From contig CM076143.1 in NCBI GenBank assembly GCA_038025085.1, positions 14,307,501 through 14,371,500 on the forward strand: 64,000 bases of DNA. Direction: 5' to 3'. The DNA comes from Tetragonia tetragonoides (taxonomy: Eukaryota; Streptophyta; Magnoliopsida; Caryophyllales; Aizoaceae). The stretch's first letter is position 1. Every line of letters begins with the position of its first letter. The position numbers and the translations under genes were made by a program. Of the stretch, positions 46,201 through 58,234 are shown one piece after another. Under the pieces are notes generated by a model, which ran no database searches, was not told where the DNA came from, and saw only the letters and a program-made list of their open reading frames with translations.

Positions 46201-49200
46201 TAGTTAAATTGAAGCATAGAAAATACCTGAGATGATCAAATGAAGAACAATCATTAGTTGTTTTGTTTCAGGATTTTGAGGCATCTAATGTTCTGCTGCA
46301 TGACATTACTGAATCCGACTCTGGTTTCATTCACCATGTGATCGTGGATTCTCAAAGGAACCATGTTGTGTGTTATGCCTCAAGAAAGTCAGGGTACCAA
46401 TCCATGAATGTCTCAAGCAATATCTTTTTATAGTTGGAGTTCATTGTAGAGACATGCTGGTGTACGATTGTGATATAATCAGATGATGACTATGGGCTAT
46501 GGCCAACCCACAGATCGTGAGTTTACTGCTATTGATGCCGCAGGTTATTCGGTGACCTATGGGTTAGGAACTAGGTGTAGGTGTAGGTTTATTGTGATGG
46601 TGGTAAATTCAAGCCTCGGCTTGTGCTAGATATAGTACAAAGTTAAGACTTTGGGTAAATTGCCTTTCAGATAGAGTCTGGAGCAGCCGCTTTCTATTCT
46701 TCCCACAACTATACAGATCACTTTCCAATCTACGCGGCGCTCCTATCTCTTCTTACTTGGTGAGGTAGGGTCACTTTGTCTTGGGACTTCCATTTCAGGG
46801 ATTGAGAACTGGATGATCTTACTAGTCTGTTAGCTATTCTTGACTCTCATACTTCAATAATAATACGGATTGAAGGATCTGTTTAGCTGATGCTTCGAGT
46901 CTCTTGAAACACATGCCGTCCTAATGTTTTCTCTTTAGCATGCTTCATTGGAAGTCAAAGGTCCCTTATACTTAGAGTGAGAGGTTGCAGGATAGGATCA
47001 TTACTAATGACAGGTTGAAGGTCCGCCTGCCACATAGACTACCTTCCCTTAATGTTATGATGTATTTAAGAGCAATGAGAAGGAAAATCACCTCTATTTC
47101 AGTATGACATGTGGCTTCACACTCACAGTTATGGTGTAAGTTGTTTCTGGTGTGGGTAGAATTGGGTGGATACAGCGGCTATCGTGAGCATGTCCAGGTC
47201 AAGTTTGTTAGCTTTGGTCAGGAGAAGGAACCAAATATAGTGTGGCAGAGTGGTCTTGAAGCTAATTTGTTGATTTTGTGTCGGAAAGAAATGATAGGAT
47301 CTTTGGGAATTGAGCAACTTTTGCTGGTCTTCTGTATGTAGTTTTTAAGCATCACTTTAAACATATGCAGTGGCAGGCCTGGCAGCTCAAGGGAAACCTT
47401 TATTTTTCTTTTCTTTTCTTTTCTTTTCTTTTCTTTTGGAGCATGAAGATGATGGAAAAGCTGTTTTTTTATAGGTGATTTTAGTTTGAGGACTCCTGGT
47501 TCTCCTATTTGGTATTCCGATTTTAGTAATTCATACAATCTATTTTTCCAAAATAAGACAAAGAACAAAGAAATGGTGGTGGCATAGTGTATGGGCGCAA
47601 TGTCCCAGAGCTGACACCAGGGAGGTGTAGATGGGGACCATCAAGGCATTGACATTAGCTAATTGTCCAATATTACTAATATGAAATATTTAACCTCAGG
47701 AAGAAAAACCTTTGTCATCTTTGGAGAGAAATGAAAGGTTCTAAAAGTTCGTCGTAGCGGGAAATTTGGTCCAGATTTTGTTATGTTGTATAACATAACT
47801 GTAAATACAGTTCCAGAAGCCAGACTGGCTAGAGTGGGTTTAACTTTGAATGGTATCCTGGGCCTCTTGGCAGGTCTGGTTCAGTTACTTAATTGTCATG
47901 GGGAGGAGAAGAAGGGGAGAAGGTATGACGAATCTCTGGAAGGCTTGCTGTCTTTTTATGTTTGTCATGGCATCTAGATAGCGGCTCATGCCAAGATGGT
48001 AATGACTTTGGAGGATCATTTTCTGCATGGGACAATGAAAGTACCTATAGTGGGCAAGGTGAGGATGGTAATGCTCAAGTGATGTTGAGAGAGCAGATAT
48101 GCTGGTTTCCCAGCCTCACCAGGTTTGTTTATCTTCATCGTTATCTGTCGCTTCCATCCTAATTCTACCATAAACCATATCTGTTAGGGTTAGGGATGCA
48201 GATTAGAGGGTCCAGTATTCAATCCTATCCTTGGCTTATTTGTGTTTATTTCTTTTAGTGAGCATTTGTTGATCCCTCTGTTTTTGCTGCCAGTTAATAT
48301 TTAATTAGGCCATTCATTATCAAAAAAAAGAAGAAGTGATGACTAGTGTTTGAATCAGGAGGAAATGTTATTAGCCTTGCAATTCAGTCATCGAATCTGA
48401 GTTTCTAGGCTATAAATCGAGCATGTAGAGTAGAATACAACTGTTGCTTAGCTAAAGAATGAAAGAACAGTGAAATAATCACTGAAAAATACAAGAAAAC
48501 ATATTACTATAAATTCGAATCTTGAAACAAAAAGGTTATGTAATGCCTGCTCTGCTGCTGCTAAACCTTAATCGCGATCCATCACGGCACGATAATCATT
48601 TCCTCGCTCCTATGGGTTATTCACCGGCTGAGAGCTGCATATTTGAATGATGGTTGCATTGCAGTAAGCATCAGATTTAAGCCCCATTCTCATTCAAATG
48701 CGGAGAATTTAGTTAGACCTTTTATTTCAGATTTTACCTAACAGTATGACAAGGTAAACCTTCATATAATGTAGCTCTAGCTTCACTTTATTCCAAGGGC
48801 TTGGCCAGGAAGGCATGAACTTGCATCTATGATTGGTATTAAGAAACAGGATAAGTGAAGATTGCTGAGGAAATGAAGAATATATACTTTATTTTTAATG
48901 TTTGCTCCAGGATTGTACTCAGGAATCTGTGAAACTTTTCTAGGTCTATTCTAGCTGAATAGCATTAGGGTTATGCTGGCAATGAGATATTGTGAATATC
49001 TGTTTCAGGCTATGTAGATTTATTGGAGTATTGTATAGAATAGCTTATGCTTAAATTAATCATGAATTCGTAATGCTAAAATTGAGTGTTAGATCAATAT
49101 CTTGTACTTTTGAGAAAAGATTAGTAAAACATGTTCTCGCAGGAGGTGATATTGTCTTACTGTATGCTTCCAAGTGTCATGATGTCAGCACAGTTGTCAA

Positions 49201-52200
49201 TCTATCTGGGCGTTATGACTTGAAGAAAGGAATAGGAGAACGGTTGGGTGAAGACTTCATGGAAAGAATCAAGGACGGATGTATTGATGTTCAGTGTAAA
49301 GTAACAGGTAGCAATCTATCTACTGACCAATATTGCGATGATAGGTACCTTTTCGGTGATATATTGTCATTGCAGTAGTATCTTTACTTGGAATTTGTTT
49401 TTTCTCTGATGCCCAATTCTGTGTAGTTTTCTGTTTTCATTTATTTTGTTAAAATTTTTAATCCTCTTTCTGATATTTATTTCGAGATGAATAAAAGCTT
49501 GTAAATGAAGCGTTTGTGTTTCTGCTCTTTTCAGATGAATGAAAATTCTGATTTTGTAATCTGTAAGGATAGGTGGCATTTACTTGTATAGTTTAAGCGT
49601 GAGGGATGCAAGTATACCGGTAGGAGCAAAAGAATTGTAATATGGGGGAGGCTGACATAGACTTACTAGGATCAACTAGAAAGGCATTTGTATCATTCCA
49701 TAATTTGGAGGATTCAGGTTTAGAATAAGCATTATACAGCCATATGAGGAACTTATTTCCTTCAGTATCGAACGATCGATATTTGCACAGCATATGTCAA
49801 TTAAAGGAAATGCCAAATTTGGTGTGCTTTACGAATTTGCCTTGATGTGCTTTTGTATTTTTATTTTTGCAGGAAAAGTAATGTTTAGTGTAACAGAGGA
49901 AGTTTTGATGGACCGCTGGAATACAGATGTGCATGAGGCATGCATCAAGATTGATAAAGATTGCAGGTATAAATATTGTTGTTATACATGCATTTCCTTG
50001 TATGTATGTCATACAATTGAATTCATTGTTCCCCGGATGGAAATTGGCACGTAGATAACAAGAGATTACCACGTAGCTGCGGTGACTATATACTACGGAG
50101 TAGAAATTTACCATGTAGCTGTAGAGCAACAGTCAAAGTTGTTCCAATGTGGTCAGTTTGGGCCAGCCGTGAAGTCGAAATTCTTCTGTAAACTCTTGCT
50201 CCTAGGGCTAAGCCGGGGGTTTGGGGGGACGGTCATTGACGACATAGTTTGCTGCACAAAATTATACGGGCTGAATGCCCATTTGCATAGTAGTCTTAGT
50301 TCACACTTTCGGTCCTTTTAAAAGTTTAGATGGAAATTTCGGCACAATGGTTGGGCAAAGGGGAAAAAGTGAAGTAATAATACTTATTAATGGAAGGACT
50401 ACTGTGTGTTTGTCTCTCCAGTATTCCCCTATAGTACCTCGCTTTGCTTCGAATTCCGGTAGTTGTGGCTCACAGGACTGAGAAACTTATGAGAAACTTT
50501 TTGTGGTCTGGCGTGGATGGAGAGCGGAAGGATCATTTGGTGAGATGGGATAGGGTGTGTTGTCCTAAAGACGAAGGGGGATTGGGTGTGGGCAGGCTAG
50601 TGGAAAACAATATTGCTCTTATGGGTATATGGCTGTGGCGTTTTCCGCGGGAGCCGGATAGTCTTTGGCATAGAGTTATTCGGAGCAGCTACGGGTACAA
50701 CATAATGGGTGGGACGTACTGGTAACAGGAAATTCAACCCATGCTAGCCCGTGGAATTTCATATGACAAGTCACTTCACACTTCCTTCCACATGTTGAGT
50801 TGGAACTTGGAAATGGTTTGCGTATTAGGTCCTGGGAGGATGTTTGGAGGGGTGGCCAGCCTTTGTGCACGAGGTTCCCTCGGTTGTTCCAGTTATAAAC
50901 TCTCCATTGGGCTGGGTTTCCTGATTTTTTCTCATGGCAGAGTGGTACTTGGAATTTTCATTTTCAGTGACCACCTCATGATAGGGCTATGTTGCTCGGA
51001 TTCTTCATTTCTCCTCAAGTACCCGTGTCGGGTACTCAACACTCCGACATGGGTATGGACACTGGACAATCTATTTTCAGCGAAAAACGTGGGAGATCCT
51101 TCAGTGGAGTATTCTTGCAAGTCCTTTTTTCGACATTTGGGGACTCCTTTCCCTAGCTTTCCTCTAGCAGATGTTATTTGGAAAGCTAAGGTGTCTTTGA
51201 AAGTGAAGGCGTCTGTGTGGACTTTGGTGTTGGATAGAGTTAACACTAATGATGTGAGGCAGAGGAGGAGACCGGAGGTGGCGCCTGATGTGTGTTGGCT
51301 TGTCGGGCTAGTAGTGAAACATCAGCGCATCTTTTTCTTTGGTGTGAGGTGGCCCATAGCTTTTGGAGTAGATTGTTTGCTGGAGAGGCGTGGGCTTTTC
51401 CATTGAGTGTTGGGGCGTTCTTGTAGATGCGATTCCAGGGTTGTGGGGGTGGAAAGCAGAGGAAGTTGCTGTGGCGTAATGCTTAGTTTGCGATTTTGTG
51501 GTGTATCGGGTTAGAAAGGAATGGATGTGTGTTCAATGAGATTTCTGTTCCTCCTGCATTGCTTTGGGATAAGATCATCTATCTAGCTTCTTTATGGGCT
51601 AGCGCCGCGAGAGATTTCGGAATAATATTATTACTGATATTCAGTGGAACTGGGGCATTTTGTAAATGTTATACTGTCGAGGATACCTTATCCTCGATTC
51701 TGCTGTGCATTTGACACTAATATACTTTTTCTTTATCTGAAAAAAAGGCTACTGAGTGTTTGCTGACATCATTGTGTAATAAGCAGAGAATGCTTCATGA
51801 ATGGGTTCTTATGCATCTTGCTCGTAGGAATATACATATACTAGGACAAAGCCCACCGTTTCTGAGTTGGTGCCACAAGTCTACAACCACCACCCAAATG
51901 GGGATCTCACCTAGGCTGGGGTCTCTATGGATGTACATATTATCATTTTATGGATGCTGCTGCGAGCCTTGCCTGGCCTCTATCAGGCCTATTTTTACTG
52001 TAGGAGGTCCCCCATGGGCATGAGGGTCCTTCAGTAGGAGCTCTCCACCACCTACTCACACACCACAAATTGATTGATTCCTGAAAGGCATTCATCCTCT
52101 TCAAAAAAGGAGGGTGGCAATTCTTACACTTCAGTTCAGCTGCGCCATACTCTTTCAAAAACCTTTCATGTATTTACAGACATTAGCCAATCGATAAGAT

Positions 52201-52808
52201 ATTTGATTGTTACTATAATTTGAACTGCTATAAGTTCTTTGATTGGGCATTTTGCTCCTGACATCACCTGCACTTGTTGACCAAAGTGATTCTTATCTGC
52301 CCTTCTATCCCAAGATGAATGTCTGATCTACAGTATAAATATGAAAAAAATTCAAATCCTTTTTATAGTATTGATCTGCATAATTTAGTGTGAGTTCTCG
52401 ATACCTTACAGTGGAGATCAAAGACATTTGTTTTGGACCGACCGAGTAATTTACTTACTGTGCATGAAGTGTTATTGTTTTTACTTACTGTGCATGGAGT
52501 GTTACTGTTTTGGCCATCTCAATGGATTATAGCTTATAGTAACACCTGATTACTTTGGTTTCCCAATTCATTCTCTCATTGTCTGACTTTGATTCTACAT
52601 GCTTAGGGTCTTAACTATTCATGGACCTGCTGATGAAGTTATCCCTGTTGAGGATGCATATGAGTTCAGCAAGGTAATACCAACTCACAAATTACATATC
52701 ATACAAGGAGCAAATCATTTCTACACTGAACACCAAGCTGAGTTAGCCCCGCTTGCCGTGGACTTCATTAAGGATTGCCTCCAACAAGACAGAGCAATCT
52801 CTGCTTAG
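43288..52808 (+). CDS. alpha/beta-hydrolase (serine aminopeptidase S33-like), copy 1, 7 exons, 266 aa
   Basis: Exons 43288-43303, 44054-44172, 44456-44538, 46077-46198, 49143-49307, 49873-49966, 52607-52808; total 801 nt, all GT-AG and in phase. Start MALDP, end DRAISA. Motifs: an oxyanion-hole HG (CHGFRCSK), the FRFDFAGNGES loop, nucleophile elbow GHSKG (Ser), GPADEVIPVEDA (Asp) and GANHFYTEH (His), a complete triad in the usual order. Plant relatives are small soluble esterase/lipase-like or acyl-hydrolase proteins of unproven substrate; no signal peptide is evident. The first exon is only 16 nt. Introns 4 and 6 carry LINE sequence, and intron 3 is about 750 bp longer than in copy 2. A tandem copy starts about 0.9 kb downstream. 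Looks intact; substrate not predictable. Confidence 0.92.
46676..47340 (+). mobile_element. old LINE relic in intron 4 of hydrolase copy 1
   Basis: Broken reading frames match zf-RVT sequence of LINE ORF2, for example FIWKSKVPYT near 46945 and LWCKLFLVWVELGG near 47130-47165. The same relic is present in copy 2 (57075-57745), so it predates the duplication. Boundaries are approximate. Confidence 0.65.
47401..47440. repeat. (TTTTC)n microsatellite
   Basis: A run of TTTTC repeats in intron 4 of copy 1. The corresponding place in copy 2 (about 57805-57835) has a shorter, less regular version. Confidence 0.9.
47783..49142 (+). other. remaining part of intron 4, hydrolase copy 1
   Basis: Non-coding. 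47787-47900 matches 62154-62250 and 48335-49050 matches 63025-63765 in copy 2, with a non-matching stretch between in each copy. These matches bracket the LINE insertion in copy 2. Confidence 0.75.
50413..51748 (+). mobile_element. 5'-truncated LINE in intron 6 of hydrolase copy 1
   Basis: Encodes the end of the RT region (LMRNFLWSGVDGERKDHLVRWD) and zf-RVT in several frames, and ends TTCTTTATCTGAAAAAAAGG. The TSD is CTACTG(T/A)GTGTTTG at 50399-50412 and 51749-51762, with one mismatch. It has the same orientation as the gene. Closest to the LINE at 58-62 kb. A foreign segment with CCCGTGTCGGGTACTC (about 50986-51070) is inserted in it where the parent reads straight on. Confidence 0.9.
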
Positions 52809-53723
52809 GTATTTCATGCTACTAAGTACTACCTCCTATACAACCTACATATGTACTTTTGTGCGTATTTATGTTGCACCTCTCTGACAGGTCTACCGTC
52901 TTCATCTGCAGAGTGACTATACTGAAAGATTTAGCAGGTTTAAGGTGTTATTGCTCGATAATGAAGTCTGGTTTGTGTCCAATTAGCAAGCGAACCTTGA
53001 TCGTATTGTATGGTTTGGTTTGGTTTTATTGCCATCGTCTGGGTCTTGAGCTAGCAGATGTGATGGTTGTGGCTTGTGTAAGGATAATATCCTTTTATGT
53101 TGTAATGGCATGTAAATGTAATGGCTTACTGTATGGATTTTATCACCAAACAAATTTGGTTGGAGTGAAATATTTCTTCTTTCTCATTTGATATTTAAGA
53201 TTTTAATTTTTGTTATTGCAAATACTCTCTGTGAGGTTGTGAGTTACAAATACCAAATGGAAAGATTTATCTGCAACAGAGGGAGTATCAAGGAATAATA
53301 TATTTTGGGTTTACTTGCTGCTATTTTGACACGCGAAAATCCATATCATCACACACTTTAGCGCCATGTCAATATATTTAATTCTTCTTTTTTTTGCGCA
53401 ACAAAAAATAATCTAGTTCTTTTCTTGGCTTGTCATAACCAATAATCAAGTTAAAGGGCAGCACTATATACATGTCTTCATTTTTCGTTTTTTTTGGGAG
53501 TAGACATGTCTTAATTTTTTTTACCTATATATTTATTTATTTGGTTTTTTATTTTTGTTTTCTTGAGGAGAATTCACACTAAGATCATTTCGCAAAGAAC
53601 GCCTGTCTCGCACTGACCACAGTCCCACACTCCCACTCCAGTCCGGCATTCCCAGATTCCCCAGTTGAGCAAGTCCGAATATTTTGTGCTCCTCTTAATC
53701 GCTGCTTCAGAATTAACACTACA
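52809..53723. other. intergenic spacer between the hydrolase copies
   Basis: Contains the 3' UTR of copy 1 and the 5' flank of copy 2. A 72-bp stretch at about 53222-53290 with CTCTCTGTGAGG and CAGAGGGAGTA ends looks like a tiny Stowaway-like derivative. Similarity to the copy 1 flank starts near 53470. Confidence 0.55.
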
Positions 53724-55751
53724 ATGGCGCTCGACCCAGGTTTTACAATTCTCTCTCCTCTTCTCTTTTGCCACTCATTGTATATTTGTATCCCTATCTA
53801 TCAACTATTGATCAATTATTTTTGAAGAACCATTATCTCTCTTTGTGTTCCTAACATATTTTTCTTAATATCAATCTTGGGCAATGGTAATCTCACGAAA
53901 TATATGCATTCTCTTTATGCTCTTATTGATGCCCTTTACTTAAATCAATGAGTTGATGCTCTTTATAGAGGAAGTAGTTGAAATTTAAAATGTTTGCAAT
54001 ACTGATATGCTCATAAAAAAATTTGTATGACAAATGAATGGTAATTGCAAACTATGTTCAAAAGAACAATTTGAAATCGATATCTTGAATAAAAATGCCC
54101 AGCTTGGACAAATCTTGGTGTTGACCTCGAAGATAGAATCTTTTTGATACATATGCTCATTGAAAAATGAAAATTGATGGGCTCTTTATACCTTCTTTTG
54201 TGTAGTGTGGCAGTCCATGTTTCAAGATGCATAATGCAATGTTGGTTAATAGGCATTTAACATGATGTTTTTTTGGCTGCAACGACATTATTCGTGCCGT
54301 AATCACTAATTATGGCAGGCAGGAGTAGATATGTACATTGCTCTTCTCCTGAATGATGTTTAAGTTGAACAAATCACAATTTTTACAGTGACTCAGCCAC
54401 AGAAAATCGTTATACTCAATAATCACGGTGAGAAGCTGGTAGGGCTTCTACATGATACAGGATCTAAAGAGGTTGTAATACTATGCCATGGATTCACATC
54501 TAGTAAGGTTAGTAATAGAATGTTATAAGCTGCCTTCTTTGTGTTTTAACAAAGACAACTTTGGAGGGATTAAAAATGAGATTTTGAAGCCAGTGCCAAG
54601 TAATTTAACAAAAGGGAGGAAATATAAGTCAATTTATCTCCACTAGAACTTTTTAGAAGCAACTCAATATTATAAATGTTTATAAATTAGCTTGCGAGTC
54701 CTTATCTTTGAGAATATTGTTGTTGAGTGGACTTCATGTTTGTATTGTCTCTGCTTACAGGAGGAGACAATCATGGTGAACATTTCTGCTGCATTGGAAA
54801 AGGAAGGGATAAGTGCCTTTCGGTTTGATTTTTCTGGGAATGGGTAATAGATGTCTGATGATCAGAGACCTTGTGATGTGTATCCTGATAGAAAGAACTT
54901 CTGCTCTTTTATGCTTATCATGGTACTGGTTTTAGTATTTAGGAACTTAGTTTTAGTATTTGAGTCACATGTTAAGTTTACTACTGCAATTTGTAGTCCG
55001 GACTCTGGAACTAGTCTGAGTTTACCCTTTTTTTTTTTGGAGGCAACCACTAATCCTATCCTATTCCAGAGAGTTGACCTATCTGCCTTCCATCATCAAC
55101 ACATTGATCTGTTCTTGAATTCCAGTTAAATCATCAAAGAAGGTAGCAGCCTTCTTAGTGTAGGAAGATAAAAAAAAACAGGGAGTTTGATCTTTCTGGG
55201 GATTTGCAGCAAAAATAAAGAGGTCTTGGTTGGCCAGAAACTGTGGTTGCTGGTTTAGGTTTTAAGTGCTCAATTTATGTTCCCTCAAGAAGAAGAAAAA
55301 AGAAGTGCTCGTTTTAAGTTTCAATTTTAGTTGCTATGACACTCTCTTGCTGTGGGAAGTTGCTATGTGAAAATTTTAATTTGGGGTGGGTGGTACTGGT
55401 ACCTGGTTTTCTTTGATGTATATTCAATTGCCTCCATGGTGTCTTAATATGCTTTACTAAATGTTTTGCAATGTGTACTTCTGGTAATTGAATTCAAATG
55501 CCTTGTTATTTTGGGTTCAGGGAGTGGTGGTGGTTAAATTGCTTTTCTATTTTCTACCTCTATTGAGGAATTTCTATGTCATATGATTGCTAATGCTATT
55601 CACATGAGCTCCACATGTATGTTGCGCAGAGAAAGTGATGGTTCATTTTCATTTGGTAACTACATGAGAGAGGTGGAAGATTTACGTTCTGTTGTCAAGC
55701 ACTTCTATGGGACAAACCGTGCAGTGGGTGCAATTGTGGGGCACAGTAAAG
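53724..55751 (+). CDS. alpha/beta-hydrolase copy 2, exons 1-4 (partial, runs off the window)
   Basis: Exons 53724-53739, 54389-54507, 54761-54843, 55630-55751, identical in length and phase to copy 1 exons 1-4 (340 nt, 113 codons plus one base). Same start MALDP and elbow GHSKG. Differences include CHGFTSSK for CHGFRCSK, FDFSGNG for FDFAGNG, and several substitutions around the helix before the elbow (KHFYGTNRAVGA). No stop or frameshift is seen. Exons 5-7, which hold the Asp and His, are not present before the window end: the homologous intron continues to about 63770 and is then entered by another element. Whether the gene is whole cannot be decided here. Intron 4 exceeds 8 kb. Confidence 0.88.
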
Positions 55752-56184
55752 GTTAGTTGAATCGAAGCATGGAAAATACCTGAGATGATCAAATCAAGAA
55801 CAATCATTAGATGTTTTGTTTCAGGATTTTGAGGCATCTAATATTCTGTTGCATGAAATTACTAAATCCAACTCTAGTTTCATTCACCATGTGATCGTGG
55901 ATTCTCAGAGGAACCATGTTGTGTGTTATGCATCAACAAAGTCAGGGTACCTATCCATGAATGTCTCAAGCAATATGGTTTTATAGTTGGAGTTCATCGC
56001 AGAGACATGCTGGTGTACAATTGTGATGTATTCAGGATGATACTTTGGGCTATGGTCGACCGCCCAACCCAAAGGTTGTGAGTTTACTGCTATTGATGTC
56101 AACTGACATATGGGATAGGAATTAGGTGTAGGTGTAGGTGTAGGTGTATTGTAATGGTGGTAAATTCAAGCCTCGGCTTGTGCT
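55752..56184 (+). other. start of intron 4, hydrolase copy 2
   Basis: Matches 46199-46628 of copy 1 closely. The target site of the next LINE lies at its end. Confidence 0.8.
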
Positions 56185-56198
56185 AGATATTGTACAAA

Positions 56199-57063
56199 GG
56201 GCATATCCACAGGTTTTCTGCTTGTCCACCCTTTATGAGGCGCCAGTGGCTGATTCCTATTCAGGCGTTGGTGGTGCTTGGGATTTACACTTACATCGAC
56301 CATAGCCACATCGTGATAGTAAGATGGAAGAGCTTGTCTCTCTCCTGAGTGCCTACACACGACTCTCCTCGTCCCTAGGGACGACTCTCGGACTTGGACG
56401 GCGGACTCCTCTTGCAAGTCCTTCCTCCATCACCTTAGCCTTCCATCACAGTTTCCACATTTCCCTTTATCCACTTAAATTGGAAAGTCTAAGGTTCCAC
56501 TGAAGGTACGTGCCTTTGCATGGACTTTGGTGCTTAGTAAGTTGAACACCTATGATATGGTGCAACGGCGGCGGCCGGGCTGGTCTCTTCTACCGGATAT
56601 GTGCGTTATGTGTGATGGGGAAAATTGTTTGCATTTGTTTGTGATGTGTGATTTTGTCAGGTTCTTCTGTGGGATAGGCTGGTGTGTGGGGAGCCTTTTG
56701 TTTGTCCAGCTACGGTAGGGCATTTCCTTCAGGTACGCTTTTGTGCTATGAGGAGGGGGAAGGAGGTCGGTTACTATGGAGGTGTGCTTGCATGGCTATC
56801 CTTTGGTGCATCTGGTTGGAGAGGAATTCACGGATCTTCTCTGATGTGGGAAAGAATATTGAATTTAGTTTGGGATTGAGTAGTCTATCTGGCTTGCCTT
56901 TGGGCTAAGGTGGCTGGGCTCTCTAAGGGAGTTCCACTTATGGTCATTCAACGCCATTGGTGTGATTTGTAGATATTTGTATATTGTTCTTTGGGAATAC
57001 CTTACCCTCACCCATTGTGTTCTTTCATAATTTGATTAATAAAATTTTCTCTTATCTAAAAAA
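56199..57063 (+). mobile_element. 5'-truncated LINE in intron 4 of hydrolase copy 2, 14-bp TSD
   Basis: Encodes only the zf-RVT end in broken frames (VLSKLNTYDMVQRRRPG, DMCVMCDGENCLHLFVMCDFVRF, LWRCACMAILWCIWLERNSRIFSD). It ends TTGATTAATAAAATTTTCTCTTATCTAAAAAAA. TSD AGATATTGTACAAA is perfect at 56185-56198 and 57064-57077. It is closest to the LINE at 5779-8833. Copy 1 has the uninterrupted target (AGATATAGTACAAA, about 46628-46641). Confidence 0.93.
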
Positions 57064-57077
57064 AGATATTGTACAAA

Positions 57078-57745
57078 TTGCCTTTCAGGTAGAGTCTGTA
57101 GCAGCCACTTTCTATTCTTCCCACAACTCTACTGACTTTCCAATCTATGCAGCGTTCCTATCTCTTCTTTCTTGCTGAGGTAGGGCACTTTGTCTTGGGA
57201 CTTCCATCTCAGGGATTGAAAACTGGATGGTCTTACTAGTCTGTTAGCTATTCTGGACTCTCGCATTTCAATAATAATACGGATTGTGGGATCTGGTTAG
57301 CACGCCATCCTAATGTTTTCCCTTTAGCATCCTTCATTTGGAAGTCAAAGGTCCCTTATACTTTGAGTTAGAGCCTAGAGGTTGCAGGATAGGAACAATA
57401 CTAATGACAGGTTGAAAGTTTGCCTGCCAAATAGAGTACCTTCCCTTAGTTTTAGGATTTATTGAAGAGCAATGAGAAGGAAAATCACCTCTACTTGCAG
57501 TATGACACGTGGCTTCACACTCACAGTTATGGTGTAAGTTGTTTCTGGTGTGGGTAGAATTGGGTGGGTACAGCGGCTATCTTGAGCATTTCCAGGTCAG
57601 GTTTGTTAGCTTTGGTCGGGACAAGGAACCAAATATATTGTGGCAGAGTGGTCTTGAAACTAATTTGTTGATTTTATGTCGGAAAGAAATTATAGGATCT
57701 TTAGGAATTGAGCAACTTTTGCTGGTCTTCTGTAGGATCAAGTAG
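57078..57745 (+). mobile_element. old LINE relic, copy 2 counterpart of 46676-47340
   Basis: Shares LWCKLFLVWVELGG and neighbouring broken zf-RVT fragments with the copy 1 relic. It was inherited through the gene duplication. Confidence 0.65.
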
Positions 57746-58234
57746 TTTTTAAGCACCACTTTAATATATGCAGTTGCAGACCTGGCAGCTCAAGGGAATC
57801 GTTTTTTTTCCTTTTCCTTTTCTTTTCTTTTCTTTTGGAGCATGATGATGATGGAAAAGCTGTTTTATAGGTAATTTCAGTTTGAGGACTCTTGGTTCTC
57901 CTATTTGGTATTCCGATTTCAGTAATTCATACAATCTATTTTTCCAAAATAAGAAAAGAACAACGAAATGGTGGTGGCATAGTGTCCCAGAAACTGACAC
58001 CAGGGAGGCGTCAAATGGGGATCATCAAGGCATTGACATAATTTGAAATATTTAACCTCAGGAAGAAAAGCCTTTGTCATCTTTGGAGAGAAATGAAAGG
58101 TTCTGAAACTTCGTTATAGCACGAAGTTTGGTCCAGATTTTGTTTTTTTTTTTTTTTAGATAAAGAAAAAGTATATTGATATGATTTTAAATGTACAGCA
58201 GGAGAGAGGATAAGGTATCCTCTAAATAAAACAT

